From JALZAI01 sp038212215 (GTDB taxonomy: Bacteria; Actinomycetota; Actinomycetes; Mycobacteriales; Jatrophihabitantaceae), in NCBI GenBank assembly GCA_038212215.1, contig JBBQUT010000030.1, forward strand, positions 1-58,919: a stretch of DNA of 58,919 nt, written 5' to 3'. Position 1 is the stretch's first letter; each line of letters starts with the position of its first letter. The translations under genes were made by a program, and so were the position numbers. This document shows positions 28,591-37,970 of this stretch, one piece after another. The notes beneath the pieces were generated by a model. That model had not been told where the DNA came from and did no database searches. It worked only from the letters and a program-made list of their open reading frames with translations.

Positions 28591-30111
28591 TCAGAACAGG
28601 CCGAGCGGCTTCGTGCTGTAGCTGACGAGCAGGTTCTTGGTCTGGCTGTAATGATCGAGCATCATGCGGTGGTTCTCCCGTCCGATGCCGGAGATCTTGT
28701 AGCCGCCGAATGCAGCGCCTGCCGGATACTGGTGGTAGCAATTCGTCCAGACGCGGCCAGCCTTGATCTTGCGGCCCATCTTGTACGCGCGCGTGCCGTC
28801 GCGGGTCCACACCCCGGCGCCGAGGCCGTACAGAGTGTCGTTGGCGATCGCCAGCGCTTCCTCGTCGTCGGCGAAGGTGGTGACTGCCAGCACGGGTCCG
28901 AAGATTTCCTCCTGGAACACCCGCATCTTGTTCTCGCCCTTGAGGACGGTGGGCTGGAAGTAGTAACCGTCGGCGAATTCGCCTTCCATCTTCGCTCGGC
29001 TGCCGCCGATGAGAACTTCCGCACCTTCGTTGCGTCCGATGTCGACGTAGGAGGAGATCTTTTCGATCTGCTGCTTGGAAACCTGCGGTCCCATCTGGGT
29101 GTCGGTGTCCAACGGATTACCCTGCCGAATCGCTGCGATTCGAGCCAGGCACCGGGCCATGAACTCCTCGTAGATGTCGGCCTGAATTAATGCACGCGAC
29201 GGTGCAGTGCACACCTCGCCCTTGTTGAACGCGAAGAGCACCAGACCTTCGATGGCCTTGTCGAAGAATTCGTCGTCGTGAGCCATGACGTCGCTGAAGA
29301 AGATGTTCGGCGACTTTCCGCCGAGTTCGACAGTGGAGGGAATGAGGTTCTGCGCCGCATACTGCATGATCAGCCGACCGGTCACGGTTTCGCCGGTGAA
29401 GGATACCTTCGCGATGCGGGTGTTGGCGGCGAGCGCCTTACCGATCTCTGCACCGGGGCCGGTCACGACGTTGATAACTCCTGGCGGGAGAACGTCCTCG
29501 ATAGTCTCCATCAGCTTCAGCACCGACCATGGCGTCGGTGATGCCGGCTTGAGCACCGAGCAGTTGCCCGCGGCAAGTGCGGGCGCCAGCTTCCAGGCAG
29601 CCATCAGCAGCGGGAAGTTGAACGGGATGATCTGGCCCACGACGCCCAGTGGCTCGCGGAAGTGGTAGGCGATGAGATCCTTCTCGATCTCGGTCGAGCG
29701 ACCCTCTTCCGCACGGGCCGCGGCGGCGAAGTACCGGAAGTGGTCAACCATCAGCGGAATGTCAGCGGCGAGCGTCTCGCGAACCGGTTTGCCGTTCTCC
29801 CAGCTCTCTGCGACTGCAAGCGATTCCTTGTTTTTCTCGATCACGTCGGCGATGGCGTTGAGGACCTCTGCCCGCTGGGTGGCTGACGCTTCGCCCCAGC
29901 CGTCTTTGGCTGCGTGCGCGGCGTCGAGTGCGAGTTCGACGTCCTCGGGCGTGGAGTCTGCGACCTCGGTGATGGGCTTGGCGGTGGCCGGGCTCAAGTC
30001 GACGCGGTACTTGCCTTGTGTCGGCGCCAGCCACTTGCCACCGATGAAGTTCTCGTAGCGTGGGGCGACCTCGACGATGCTTGCGGGTGTACCGGGTGCG
30101 GAATACTTCAT
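28591..30111 (-). CDS. Aldehyde dehydrogenase (acetaldehyde-type)
   Basis: 506 residues. General base Glu262 lies in VELGGKSPN, the catalytic Cys301 in NKGEVCTAPSR, and the NAD-binding SFTGETVTGR precedes them. The C-terminal KISGIGRENHRMMLDHYSQTKNLLVSYS is typical of the ExaC/AldB group that oxidises acetaldehyde. Start at the ATG preceded by GGAG; the 19 codons upstream are open but unlikely. It is first in an operon with DUF779 and the alcohol dehydrogenase. A DosR-like half-conserved palindrome is about 125 bases upstream. Confidence 0.92.
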   Translation of the reverse strand: MKYSAPGTPASIVEVAPRYENFIGGKWLAPTQGKYRVDLSPATAKPITEVADSTPEDVELALDAAHAAKDGWGEASATQRAEVLNAIADVIEKNKESLAVAESWENGKPVRETLAADIPLMVDHFRYFAAAARAEEGRSTEIEKDLIAYHFREPLGVVGQIIPFNFPLLMAAWKLAPALAAGNCSVLKPASPTPWSVLKLMETIEDVLPPGVINVVTGPGAEIGKALAANTRIAKVSFTGETVTGRLIMQYAAQNLIPSTVELGGKSPNIFFSDVMAHDDEFFDKAIEGLVLFAFNKGEVCTAPSRALIQADIYEEFMARCLARIAAIRQGNPLDTDTQMGPQVSKQQIEKISSYVDIGRNEGAEVLIGGSRAKMEGEFADGYYFQPTVLKGENKMRVFQEEIFGPVLAVTTFADDEEALAIANDTLYGLGAGVWTRDGTRAYKMGRKIKAGRVWTNCYHQYPAGAAFGGYKISGIGRENHRMMLDHYSQTKNLLVSYSTKPLGLF

Positions 30112-30234
30112 GACAATCTCCAGGCCCTTGCGGGCGGTCGGCCTCCAGGGCCGCAGCGGAGTCTCCACGCCGGCGCCGAGCGGCGCGCGTGCGGCTCCTG
30201 CTTCTACCTAATGCTTGCCGCGCGCCAGCCATCA

Positions 30235-30248
30235 GTGCCGAAAGTCCC
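30235..30248. promoter_or_regulatory. DosR-like motif upstream of the aldehyde dehydrogenase
   Basis: GTGCCGAAAGTCCC matches the DosR consensus GGGACTWWAGTCCC at 11 of 14 positions, with the right half intact and the left half degenerate. It is 124 bases upstream of the aldehyde dehydrogenase ATG. A plausible but unproven site. Confidence 0.35.
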
Positions 30249-30281
30249 GCGACACCCGCTTGCACCGCGCCCGGGTGAGGC

Positions 30282-30602
30282 TCAGGACTGTGAATCAGGC
30301 ATCGCGACGAGCGCGAGCCGCCCAGAGCCACCCACTCGTTGGCGGACGACGACATTGTCAGGGCGGGTGCAGTGATTGACCTGGCGGAGCATCGCATGGT
30401 CAGGCAGCGGCGTTGTGTGCGACAACCCCTCGAAAAAGTCGACGACGACGAGGGTCGTGGCCCGCACGTGCCTGGTGCGTGGACGCCGGATGAACCACAC
30501 GTCAGCGCGCAACAGGCGCGCGGGGTCCGGGCATCCGCCGGTGCAATCGTGACCGACCCAGGCCAGCGCGGTTGCCAGGGTAAAAGCGCACACGCGAGTC
30601 AT
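30282..30602 (-). CDS. Doubtful hypothetical protein
   Basis: A minus-strand frame from an internal ATG at 30602 encodes 106 residues beginning MTRVCAFTLATALAW. It could be a short signal-like segment followed by DVWFIRRPRTRHVRATTLVVVDFFEGL. Third-position G/C bias is weaker than in the neighbours and no domain is recognised. Upstream codons to 30701 are open with a repetitive Ala/Thr/Pro/Asp stretch. I list it only because the gap is otherwise empty. Confidence 0.2.
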   Translation of the reverse strand: MTRVCAFTLATALAWVGHDCTGGCPDPARLLRADVWFIRRPRTRHVRATTLVVVDFFEGLSHTTPLPDHAMLRQVNHCTRPDNVVVRQRVGGSGRLALVAMPDSQS

Positions 30603-30910
30603 GCCATCCGGGGCGGGGCACTCAGAGGCAGCGTGATCTGGGGTAGCGCCGTCAGGGGTAGCGCTGCCTTGGGCGGAACCATGTAGCGGTGCTGGATTCA
30701 ACGGTCATCCCGGAAAATCGCACATCGCGAGTTTCTCCGGGGCGGGCTGGTGCCCAAGCCAGCGGCGGACGGCTGACACTTCCGGACCGACTGGATCTCT
30801 CAGTCAATTCTGAGCTTACTCGCCCGCTGGCCCTCGGGACGCTATTTCCGGGCATGGTGAATTTGCTCACGAGCCCGGTACCCTTTCGCTGCCTGAGACC
30901 AATCGCCGCC

Positions 30911-31876
30911 TTAGGGCTGCTCGAAGAGAACGTCGACGAGTCGCCTTCGCCGTGCTGCCGGGGACAAGGGTGCCCGCCCGACACGAAGCAGCGCTTGCGG
31001 GAAGCCGGGCACGCCGAGCGAGAGAGGCGATCCAGGCGATCCAGTTTGCCTCGAGCGCGCTTCGACAAGCTGCGTCAGCAGGTTGGCCGCCAAACCATTG
31101 CGCGTGACCTCCAGCAGCACCCGTTCCAGCGCCTCACCGGCCCGTAGCCAATCCGACGCCCTGTCCTGGTCCGTCCAGAGCACCAGTAGGCACGGCCGTC
31201 CGCCGGGGCGAGTTGCGAGTGTCGACGTGTCGCACGCGATCCCAGCGATCTTCGAGACGGAGTTTTCGAACAGCCGATGAACACGTCGAGTTTCACCGGA
31301 GGTCCATGCCCGCAGTTCCGCACGCTGCGCCGGATCACCCGTGCGCACGTCGGCCGCATGCTGGGCGAGGCGAGCGAGCGCGATCCGCTGATGCTCGGAC
31401 CGGACTACATGCAGGTGCGCACCCTCAACGGCAGCGGCGGACTCAAGAGAGTCGACCAGCCAGGACGGGACGTCGCCTGCGCTGAATGGCTGGAGGTTCG
31501 TCTGGCGAAGTTCGACGACATCGTCGAAAGCGGCAATCGAATCAGCCAGCCGGTCCAGCCGCCGCGTGGCGCCGATGCGGGCAAGCAACGTCGGCTTCGC
31601 CGGCACAGGAAGAAGTTGCACAACCGGCTGCCACCCACCGGCCGCAACAGCCACGCGCGCGTTGAACAACGCGCATCCGCAACTGACGGTAAGTTGCCGA
31701 CGCACCGGGTCGAGGGTTCGTAGCTGGCGCGAAGGGTCGGCATGGATCTCCAGGTGGCGGCCACGCAGTTCGAAACGCCACGGCTGGGTATCGTGCACCG
31801 ACGCCGCCAGCGTGGCGCGGACTGCTGCACGACGCAGCACTGGCCGAATGCTCGCTTCCGCCACCGTCGTGTGCAT
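30911..31876 (-). CDS. Acg family nitroreductase-like protein (2 of 3)
   Basis: 321 residues, same family as the proteins at 23451 and 50880: LAASVHDTQPWRFELRGRHLEIHADPSRQLRTLDPVRRQLTVSCGCALFNA near the N-terminus and GVPGFPQALLRVGRAP near the end. The hallmark reads SVHDTQPW instead of SVHNTQPW. It is shorter than the other two in the central part. Start at the ATG of MHTTVAEASIRPVL; the ribosome site is weak, and the frame stays open to 32017. It stands alone, with the permease gene 219 bases upstream on the same strand. Confidence 0.8.
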   Translation of the reverse strand: MHTTVAEASIRPVLRRAAVRATLAASVHDTQPWRFELRGRHLEIHADPSRQLRTLDPVRRQLTVSCGCALFNARVAVAAGGWQPVVQLLPVPAKPTLLARIGATRRLDRLADSIAAFDDVVELRQTNLQPFSAGDVPSWLVDSLESAAAVEGAHLHVVRSEHQRIALARLAQHAADVRTGDPAQRAELRAWTSGETRRVHRLFENSVSKIAGIACDTSTLATRPGGRPCLLVLWTDQDRASDWLRAGEALERVLLEVTRNGLAANLLTQLVEARSRQTGSPGSPLSLGVPGFPQALLRVGRAPLSPAARRRRLVDVLFEQP

Positions 31877-32095
31877 CGATCCGCGCCCATTCTGCCGAGT
31901 AGGAGGTAGCGATTTAGCGTGCTGCCGAGCACTCCGACGGCCGCCGTGCGCCTGATCACGGCAGTCCGGTTGCTGCGCTAAGCCTGCGCGCGTGGTCGGC
32001 AACTCGGCAGGGTCCAAGGTCTCATCGCTTGCCGGGACGGGGCTCGGGGCGGAGGGCCCGGGCCCTGGGGCCGGGCCGGGCCGCGCACGGACAGC

Positions 32096-33766
32096 TCAGG
32101 GCACCATCCAAGACAGCACCGACGTCGACTGCAGGTACACGAGCACGCACATGAGGACCGCGAACAGCAGGCTCCAGCCCACCACCTTGCGCAAGATTTC
32201 GCCCTCGCGTCCGGAAAGGCCGGTCGCCGCTGCCGCGATCGCCAGGTTCTGCGGACTGATCATCTTGCCAAGGACGCCACCGGAGGAATTTGCCGCGGCC
32301 AGCAGTGTCGGGCTGAGCCCTGCCTTGTGCGCCGCAGCGACCTGCAGGGCACCGAACAGCGAGTTGGACGACGTGTCGGAGCCGGTGACGGCGACGCCGA
32401 GCCAGCCAAGGAGCGGCGAGAAGAGCGCGAACGCCCCGCCGACGCCCGCCATCCAGGCGCCCAGGGTCGCGGTCTGACCGCTGCCATTCATCACATAGGC
32501 CAGGGCGAGTACGGCCATCACGGTGACGATCGCTGCTGCGAGCTGCCGGTACGTAGCGAGGTAGGCGCGCAGTGCAGCATTCGCTCGGATCCCGAGAACC
32601 GGAATCGTCAGGAGCCCCGCCACGATCAGCAGTGTGCCCGCGGCAGCCAACCAGTTCAGCGTGAATGTCGGTAGCGTCGAGGGTTTGCCGCTCGCACCGA
32701 CGATGTGCAAGCCCGGCCACTGGAAGACCTTCGTGGGCTTGGCGAGCAAGTCTTTGATCGCTGGTATCTGAGCGAGCGCGAAGACGGCGATGATAATGAC
32801 GTAGGGGGCGTAAGCGCGCGTTATCTCGCGGGGGGTGTCCGGCAACTCAGGCGTCTCGTCGCCTATCCCGCTGAACAGCGCCGCCCCGCCGGATCCTGGG
32901 TCGCGACCGGCGCCGCCTGCGGCGACGGACTCGCGCTGCTCGGTGTAGATCTCGACCGGGTGCCAGACACGCACGAACAGCACCGTCGCGCCTGCGCTCA
33001 CCAACGAGGCGAGGATGTCGGTCAGCGGGATACTCACGAAGTTCGACACCGCGTACTGCGTGATGGCGAAGGAGAGCCCACACACCGCCATCGCCGGCAG
33101 GGTCTGCCGCACACCCCGACGGCCGTCGATGATGTAGACCAACGCCACCGGGACGAACACCCCGAGCAGTGGGGTCTGCCGGCCGACCATGGCACCGAGG
33201 GTGTCCTGGGAGATGCCGGTGATCGTGCCGAGCGTGGTTATCGGAACCGCCAGCGCGCCGAACGCCACCGGCGCCGTGTTGGCGACGAGTGCGACGCTAG
33301 CGGCCTTGATCGGGCGGTAGCCGAGCGCGATCAACATGACGCTGGTGATCGCCACCGGCGTCCCGAAACCCGCGAGCGCCTCAAGCAGCGCGCCGAAGCA
33401 GAAAGCGATGATCACGCCCTGGATTCGGTGGTCGTCGCTCACCTTGGCGAAGGAACGGCGCAACACGTCGAAATGCCCGGTGATCACGGTCATGTTGTAG
33501 ATCCAGAGCGCGTTGATGACGATCCACAGGATCGGGAACACGGCGAATGACGCGCCTTCGGTGCCCGCGAGCAGTGCTTGCGATGCCGGCATTGAGTAGA
33601 CCGTGATAGCGATCACCAGCGCAACCACCAGTGCCGCCAGCCCCGCAATCCACGCCCGCAGTCGCAGGACGCCGAGCAGCACGAACAGGGTGACCAGCGG
33701 CAGTGCCGCGAAGATGGACGTCAACGCCAGGGAATTCGAGACGGAGTCAAGCACTTGCTTGTACAT
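32096..33766 (-). CDS. LctP/GlcA-type glycolate or lactate permease
   Basis: 556 residues with at least 12 hydrophobic segments and the family stretch GALLEALAGFGTPVAITSVMLIALGYRP near residues 112-139, plus the C-terminal GSDTSSNSLFGALQ...ANSSGGVLGKMISPQNLAIA of L-lactate permeases. It imports 2-hydroxy-monocarboxylates by proton symport. The start is the second ATG (MYKQVLDSV), preceded by GGGAGG. It is last in the run aceB-glcD-glcE-glcF, 52 bases after glcF, so glycolate is the likelier physiological substrate, as for E. coli GlcA. Confidence 0.87.
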   Translation of the reverse strand: MYKQVLDSVSNSLALTSIFAALPLVTLFVLLGVLRLRAWIAGLAALVVALVIAITVYSMPASQALLAGTEGASFAVFPILWIVINALWIYNMTVITGHFDVLRRSFAKVSDDHRIQGVIIAFCFGALLEALAGFGTPVAITSVMLIALGYRPIKAASVALVANTAPVAFGALAVPITTLGTITGISQDTLGAMVGRQTPLLGVFVPVALVYIIDGRRGVRQTLPAMAVCGLSFAITQYAVSNFVSIPLTDILASLVSAGATVLFVRVWHPVEIYTEQRESVAAGGAGRDPGSGGAALFSGIGDETPELPDTPREITRAYAPYVIIIAVFALAQIPAIKDLLAKPTKVFQWPGLHIVGASGKPSTLPTFTLNWLAAAGTLLIVAGLLTIPVLGIRANAALRAYLATYRQLAAAIVTVMAVLALAYVMNGSGQTATLGAWMAGVGGAFALFSPLLGWLGVAVTGSDTSSNSLFGALQVAAAHKAGLSPTLLAAANSSGGVLGKMISPQNLAIAAAATGLSGREGEILRKVVGWSLLFAVLMCVLVYLQSTSVLSWMVP

Positions 33767-33818
33767 CGTTGCCTCCCGTGTCCTCACGCGGTTGCCGGGC
33801 TCGTGTGCCCGCGGTCGT

Positions 33819-35207
33819 TCAGTTCAGCGATTGTTCGAGCAAGTGAGCTACCGGCAGCCCGCGGATCGAGGCGTCGAGAACTTCGACGGTGTGCGCCATG
33901 CCCATCGAGCGCCCCCCGCGTTGCAGCGAGGCCGATACCTGCATCAAGCAGCCGGGATTGGCGGTCACCAGCAGCTGTGCGCCGGTCGCCGTTACGTTCG
34001 CGGCCTTGCGGTCGCCGAGTTCCCGCGCGGGCTCAGGGAACAGGACGTTGTAGATGCCCGCCGAGCCGCAGCACAGCTCACCTTCGGCGATCTCCCGGAT
34101 CTCCAAACCAGGGATCTCGCGCAACAGGGACCGCGGCTGTGCGCGAACGCCCTGTGCGTGACCGAGATGGCAAGCGTCGTGATAGGCCACGCTCAGCTCG
34201 AGTGGATATCGCGGTGCGACCGTGCCCTGGTCGGCGAGGAACTGCGAGACGTCACGTGCTCCATCGGCAAACGCGCGTGCCCGCGCGGCGTACGCAGCGT
34301 CGTCGGCAAGAAGGTCCGCGTACTCCTTCATCGTGGAACCGCATCCGGCCGCATTGACGATGACCCGATCCACATCCGCGTCAGCGAATACGTCGATCAG
34401 GCGCCGAGCGAAACGACGGGCCTCGTCCGCGCGCCCGTTGTGGACGCTCAGCGCGCCACAGCAACCTTGGGTCTTCGGCGCGAAGACATCGAATCCCTCG
34501 GCCGAAAGGACGCGCGCAGTGGCCGCGTTGACGCCCGGGAAGAACTCGCGCTGCACGCAACCGAGCAGCATGCCGACGGATCCGCGTCGCGGCCCGCGCG
34601 CAGGTGTGTGTTCGGCGACCTGCTCGCGCCCGGTCAGCCTGGGTGCGAGAGACTCCATCGCGGCGAGGGTGGGCGAGATGCGCTGCAGCGTTGCGCGCCG
34701 GCGCAGTAGCCTGGACAACCCACTTGCCTGGTAAGCCCGCAGCGGACCGCGCATAGCTCGCAACCGCGACGGGTACGGGAACAACCCGAAGATTGCCGAG
34801 CGCAGTGCGCGATCTCGCCAGCGCCGCTCGTAGCGCCGTTCCACCTGCGCTCTCGTCGCCTCGATCAGCTTGTCGTACTGCACTCCGGACGGGCACGCCG
34901 TCACACATGCCATGCATCCGAGGCATGCATCGAAATGGCCGACCATGGAGTCGGTCATCGGCTCGCCCTCGAGACCCTGCCCCATCAGGTAGATACGCCC
35001 GCGCGGCGAGTCCATCTCCTCACCCCACAGCACGTACGTCGGGCAGGACGGCAGGCAGAAGCCACAGTGCACGCAGTCGCCTACCAGCGCTGCGTCCGGT
35101 GGGTGGTTTGCGTCGAACGCTGCGATCCCGAGCAGAGGGGACGCGACTCGCTGATGCTCATCGGCGCCGTGCGTGCCGCTCGTCGCGTTGACCGGTTGGT
35201 CGGCCAT
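33819..35207 (-). CDS. glcF: Glycolate oxidase iron-sulfur subunit
   Basis: 462 residues. Two 4Fe-4S motifs are visible: Cys45, 48, 51, 55 (CVHCGFCLPSCP) and Cys95, 98, 101, 105 (CLGCMACVTACP), followed by two CCG domains (GCCGALSVHNG and LCCGSAGIYN), as in GlcF and heterodisulfide-reductase-like subunits. It passes electrons from the flavin subunits to the quinone pool at the membrane. The ATG follows the glcE stop directly with no gap, so translation is coupled. Confidence 0.92.
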   Translation of the reverse strand: MADQPVNATSGTHGADEHQRVASPLLGIAAFDANHPPDAALVGDCVHCGFCLPSCPTYVLWGEEMDSPRGRIYLMGQGLEGEPMTDSMVGHFDACLGCMACVTACPSGVQYDKLIEATRAQVERRYERRWRDRALRSAIFGLFPYPSRLRAMRGPLRAYQASGLSRLLRRRATLQRISPTLAAMESLAPRLTGREQVAEHTPARGPRRGSVGMLLGCVQREFFPGVNAATARVLSAEGFDVFAPKTQGCCGALSVHNGRADEARRFARRLIDVFADADVDRVIVNAAGCGSTMKEYADLLADDAAYAARARAFADGARDVSQFLADQGTVAPRYPLELSVAYHDACHLGHAQGVRAQPRSLLREIPGLEIREIAEGELCCGSAGIYNVLFPEPARELGDRKAANVTATGAQLLVTANPGCLMQVSASLQRGGRSMGMAHTVEVLDASIRGLPVAHLLEQSLN

Positions 35208-36479
35208 TCAAATGCCCCCCACGAATCTGCCGGGCGCCAACCGGTGTTCTGGATCGAATTGGTCCTTCACGCGCCGCATCAGCGACAGCCCGCGCACCGG
35301 CCCCCATAGGTCGACGGACGCGCGGACCTCAGCCGGCGCGTCGAGCACCACCACCTCACCGCCCCACGCCGCGGCACGCTCTCTCAACCGAGCCACGACG
35401 GAGCCCGCCTGCACGACATCGCCGCGCAGCCCGGCATGCAACAGACCGACCCCGGCCGCACCACGCACGCAGGCTCGTGGCGCACCGGCCCGCGCGGTCG
35501 CTTCGTCCAATTCGGCGAGCAGCACCGGCAGACCGGTCAGCTCGTGCGTCAGACGCAGGCCTACCCCGCCCGGCGACCACGGCAGTTCGGCCGACCACAC
35601 CGGCGGCGACGCGCTTACCTCGGCGCGCACGTCGGCGACCTGAGCGATCCTCGCCTCGACGCCCGCCTCCGTCCCCGAAAGCTGGAGGGCGAGTGTCGCC
35701 GGCCCGCGTTCCGGGCGGTCGATCTCCAACGCCGCCGGACAGAGTTGCGAATGGATCACCTGCTGGATCAGGGCATTCGCACGCTCGGCGTCGGGGAGCG
35801 AGAAAGTCAGCCACCGCGACACCGGGGAGATGGGATGCAACCGGAACCGGGCCTCGGTGATCACGGCGAGCGTGCCCCAGGATCCGGTGAGCAGCTTGCC
35901 GAGGTCGTAGCCGGCGACGTTCTTGACCACCTTGCCTCCGGCGTGCGCGATCCTGCCGTCGGCCCGGACCATCGTCACGCCGATCAGCAGGTCACGGACA
36001 CCGCCGTGCGAGAGCCGCAGCGGTCCGGACGCCGCTGTCGCGATCACGCCGCCGACGGTGCCCCGCCTGTCGGCGCCGGGTGCGGACGGCGGATCGAGCG
36101 CCAGGTGCTGATTGCTGGGCCTCAGCGTCGACTGCAGGTCCTCGAGGCGAGTGCCCGCCTGGGCATGCACCACAAGGTCGCCCGCCTCGTGCTCGAGCAC
36201 CTGGTTCATCGCTGCGAGACTCACCAGCAGGTTCGCCGAGCGCGGCGCAGCCCCCCAGCCCAGGCGCGTGCCGCTGCCGCGGGCGACCACGCTCATGCTG
36301 CGCTGGGCGGCGACGGTGAGCAGCGCTGCCACCTGCTCGGTGTCGGCCGGTTCGGCCACCCAGTCGACCGCGACGCCGGACACCGCGTCCTCAACGCGGC
36401 CGGCACGCGCCCGGCCGTCGACACTGTCCTGCAGCGCGTCCAAGACCTGCTGATCAAGCGCGTGTGCGGCGGGCCGCAT
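35208..36479 (-). CDS. glcE: Glycolate oxidase FAD-binding subunit
   Basis: 423 residues. FAD-binding type 4 domain (PCMH): VAEPADTEQVAALLTVAAQRSMSVVARGSGTRLGWG, PSAPGADRRGTVGGVIATAASGPLRLSHGGVRDLLIG, then KNVAGYDLGKLLTGSWGTLAVITEARFRLHP. The last is the usual GlcE signature. The start is the ATG sharing its A with the glcD stop (TGATG). It forms the GlcDEF complex with its neighbours. The extra 24 open codons upstream lie within glcD. Confidence 0.9.
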   Translation of the reverse strand: MRPAAHALDQQVLDALQDSVDGRARAGRVEDAVSGVAVDWVAEPADTEQVAALLTVAAQRSMSVVARGSGTRLGWGAAPRSANLLVSLAAMNQVLEHEAGDLVVHAQAGTRLEDLQSTLRPSNQHLALDPPSAPGADRRGTVGGVIATAASGPLRLSHGGVRDLLIGVTMVRADGRIAHAGGKVVKNVAGYDLGKLLTGSWGTLAVITEARFRLHPISPVSRWLTFSLPDAERANALIQQVIHSQLCPAALEIDRPERGPATLALQLSGTEAGVEARIAQVADVRAEVSASPPVWSAELPWSPGGVGLRLTHELTGLPVLLAELDEATARAGAPRACVRGAAGVGLLHAGLRGDVVQAGSVVARLRERAAAWGGEVVVLDAPAEVRASVDLWGPVRGLSLMRRVKDQFDPEHRLAPGRFVGGI

Positions 36480-37963
36480 CAGAACGCCTCGGCCAGACCC
36501 GCTTGCACCAGGGGGTGCGCACCACGATGGCGGCCGGGCACCTCCCCGCACAGCCGTGGCGTCGGGAACACCTTGCCAGGATTCGCGATGCCGTCAGGAT
36601 CGAAGGCGCAGCGCAGCATCTGCATCGTGTCCAGGTCGTCCTCGGTGAACATGCGCGGCATGAACTTCGCCTTGTCCGAACCCACGCCGTGCTCCCCCGT
36701 GATCGAGCCGCCGTGCTCGATACACAATTCGAGGATCGCACCGGACACCTCTTCGGCGCGCTCTGCCTCACCGTCGACCGAGTCGTCGAAAAGCACGAGG
36801 GGGTGCAGGTTGCCGTCACCCGCATGGAACACGTTCGCCACGCGGATGCCGGCGTCGTCAGCCAATTCGGTGATTCGGCGCAGCACATGTGGCAGCGCGG
36901 TCCGCGGCACCACGCCGTCCTGGACGATGTAGTCGGGGCTGATCCGGCCCACCGCCGCGAACGCGGACTTCCGGCCCTTCCAGAACAGCGCGCGCTCGAC
37001 GTCGTCGGCCGCAACGCGGATTTCGAATGCCCCGTGCTCACGGCAGAAGCGCTCGACAACGTCGAATTGGGCGCCGACCTCAGCTTCCGGTCCGTCCAGT
37101 TCGACGATGAGCACCGCGCCCGCGCCGGCTGGATAGTTGCAGTGCACAGCGGCTTCGGCTGCCTCGATCGCGAGCGCGTCCATCATCTCGATTGCAGCGG
37201 GTATGACGCCCGCGCCGATGATCTGCGACGTGGCTGCGCCTGCTTCGTCGGTGTTGTCGAACGCGGCGAGCAAGGTCCGCACGGCCTGTGGCGATCGGGT
37301 GAGGCGCACGGTGATCTCGGTGGCGACGCCGAGCGTGCCCTCCGAACCGACGAGGACGCCGAGCAGGTCGTACCCCGTCGGATCGGGTGCTTTGCCGCCG
37401 AACTGCACGCGCTCACCGTCCGGTGTGATCACCTCGGCACCGGTGACGTGATTGACGGTGAACCCGTACTTCAAGCAGTGCGCCCCGCCGGAGTTCTCGG
37501 CGAGATTCCCGCCGATCGAACAGACCTGCTGGCTGGACGGATCCGGCGCGTAGTAATAGCCCGCGTCGGCAGCGGCCTGCGAGACGTGCAGATTGATGAC
37601 ACCCGGTTGCAGCACCGCGCGCTGGTTCGCGATGTCGAGCGCCAGAATCTTGCGGAGTTGCGAGGTGACGATGAGGACACCGTCGGCGTGAGGCAGCGCG
37701 CCGCCCGACAGCCCGGTGCCCGAGCCGCGAGCGACGAACGGGACGCCGCGCCGGGCACACAATCGCACGACGGCCTGCACATCGTCGCTGGATCGAGCCA
37801 GCACGACCAGCGCCGGGATGACCTTGTATTGCGCCAGCCCGTCGCACTCGTAGGTCCGCAAGCGCTGACGGTCATCGATGACAGCGCTGTCCCCGACCGC
37901 TGCGCGGACTTGCGCGGCGAGATCGAGAAGATCTGCTGCGCGGCGTGATGCAATGGTGGTCAC
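36479..37963 (-). CDS. glcD: Glycolate/D-lactate oxidase FAD-linked subunit
   Basis: 494 residues. FAD-binding type 4 domain with PFVARGSGTGLSGGALPHADGVLI, CSIGGNLAENSGGAHCLKYG and VGSEGTLGVATEITVRL; a C-terminal oxidase domain ends with FHAGDGNLHPLVLF and ITGEHGVGSDKAKFM, which carry the catalytic histidines. It oxidises glycolate to glyoxylate (possibly also D-lactate). The GTG start at 37963 lies 7 bases after the malate synthase stop; no strong ribosome site, so coupling is likely. The frame stays open to 38098 inside aceB but that part is not family sequence. Confidence 0.92.
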   Translation of the reverse strand: MTTIASRRAADLLDLAAQVRAAVGDSAVIDDRQRLRTYECDGLAQYKVIPALVVLARSSDDVQAVVRLCARRGVPFVARGSGTGLSGGALPHADGVLIVTSQLRKILALDIANQRAVLQPGVINLHVSQAAADAGYYYAPDPSSQQVCSIGGNLAENSGGAHCLKYGFTVNHVTGAEVITPDGERVQFGGKAPDPTGYDLLGVLVGSEGTLGVATEITVRLTRSPQAVRTLLAAFDNTDEAGAATSQIIGAGVIPAAIEMMDALAIEAAEAAVHCNYPAGAGAVLIVELDGPEAEVGAQFDVVERFCREHGAFEIRVAADDVERALFWKGRKSAFAAVGRISPDYIVQDGVVPRTALPHVLRRITELADDAGIRVANVFHAGDGNLHPLVLFDDSVDGEAERAEEVSGAILELCIEHGGSITGEHGVGSDKAKFMPRMFTEDDLDTMQMLRCAFDPDGIANPGKVFPTPRLCGEVPGRHRGAHPLVQAGLAEAF

Positions 37964-37970
37964 GGCGCGG

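Larger units (their letters stand above)
30112..30910. other. Long intergenic region with at most one weak gene
   Basis: Nearly 800 bases between the aldehyde dehydrogenase start and the second Acg stop. It holds the promoter side of the aldehyde dehydrogenase operon, a weak minus-strand frame (30282-30602) and a short degenerate 15-bp repeat near 30638-30668 (units around GGGGTAGCGC). Base composition is less biased than in coding DNA. I see no tRNA or mobile element. Confidence 0.45.

Noticed and set aside
30836..30850. GGGACGCTATTTCCG as a DosR box
   Set aside because: The right half-site is poor, and the place is downstream, not upstream, of the second Acg gene.
32010..32023. GGGTCCAAGGTCTC as a DosR box upstream of the second Acg gene
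   Set aside because: About 10 of 14 matches with both half-sites imperfect; near chance in GC-rich DNA.
32050..32095. GC-rich palindrome GGGCCCGGGCCC as a terminator of the permease gene
   Set aside because: It is a plain palindrome without a loop inside a G/C run; stem formation is ambiguous.
32705..33550. A 281-codon plus-strand frame opposite the permease
   Set aside because: Antisense to a well-supported membrane transporter; composition (Arg, His, Asp-rich) is typical of shadow frames.
35436..36932. A 498-codon plus-strand frame opposite glcE and glcD
   Set aside because: Spans the coupled junction of two real genes on the other strand and shows no recognisable family.
36464..37948. 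A 494-codon plus-strand frame opposite glcD
   Set aside because: It lies fully antisense to a clear FAD-linked subunit and has no domain; long antisense frames are expected in high-GC DNA.
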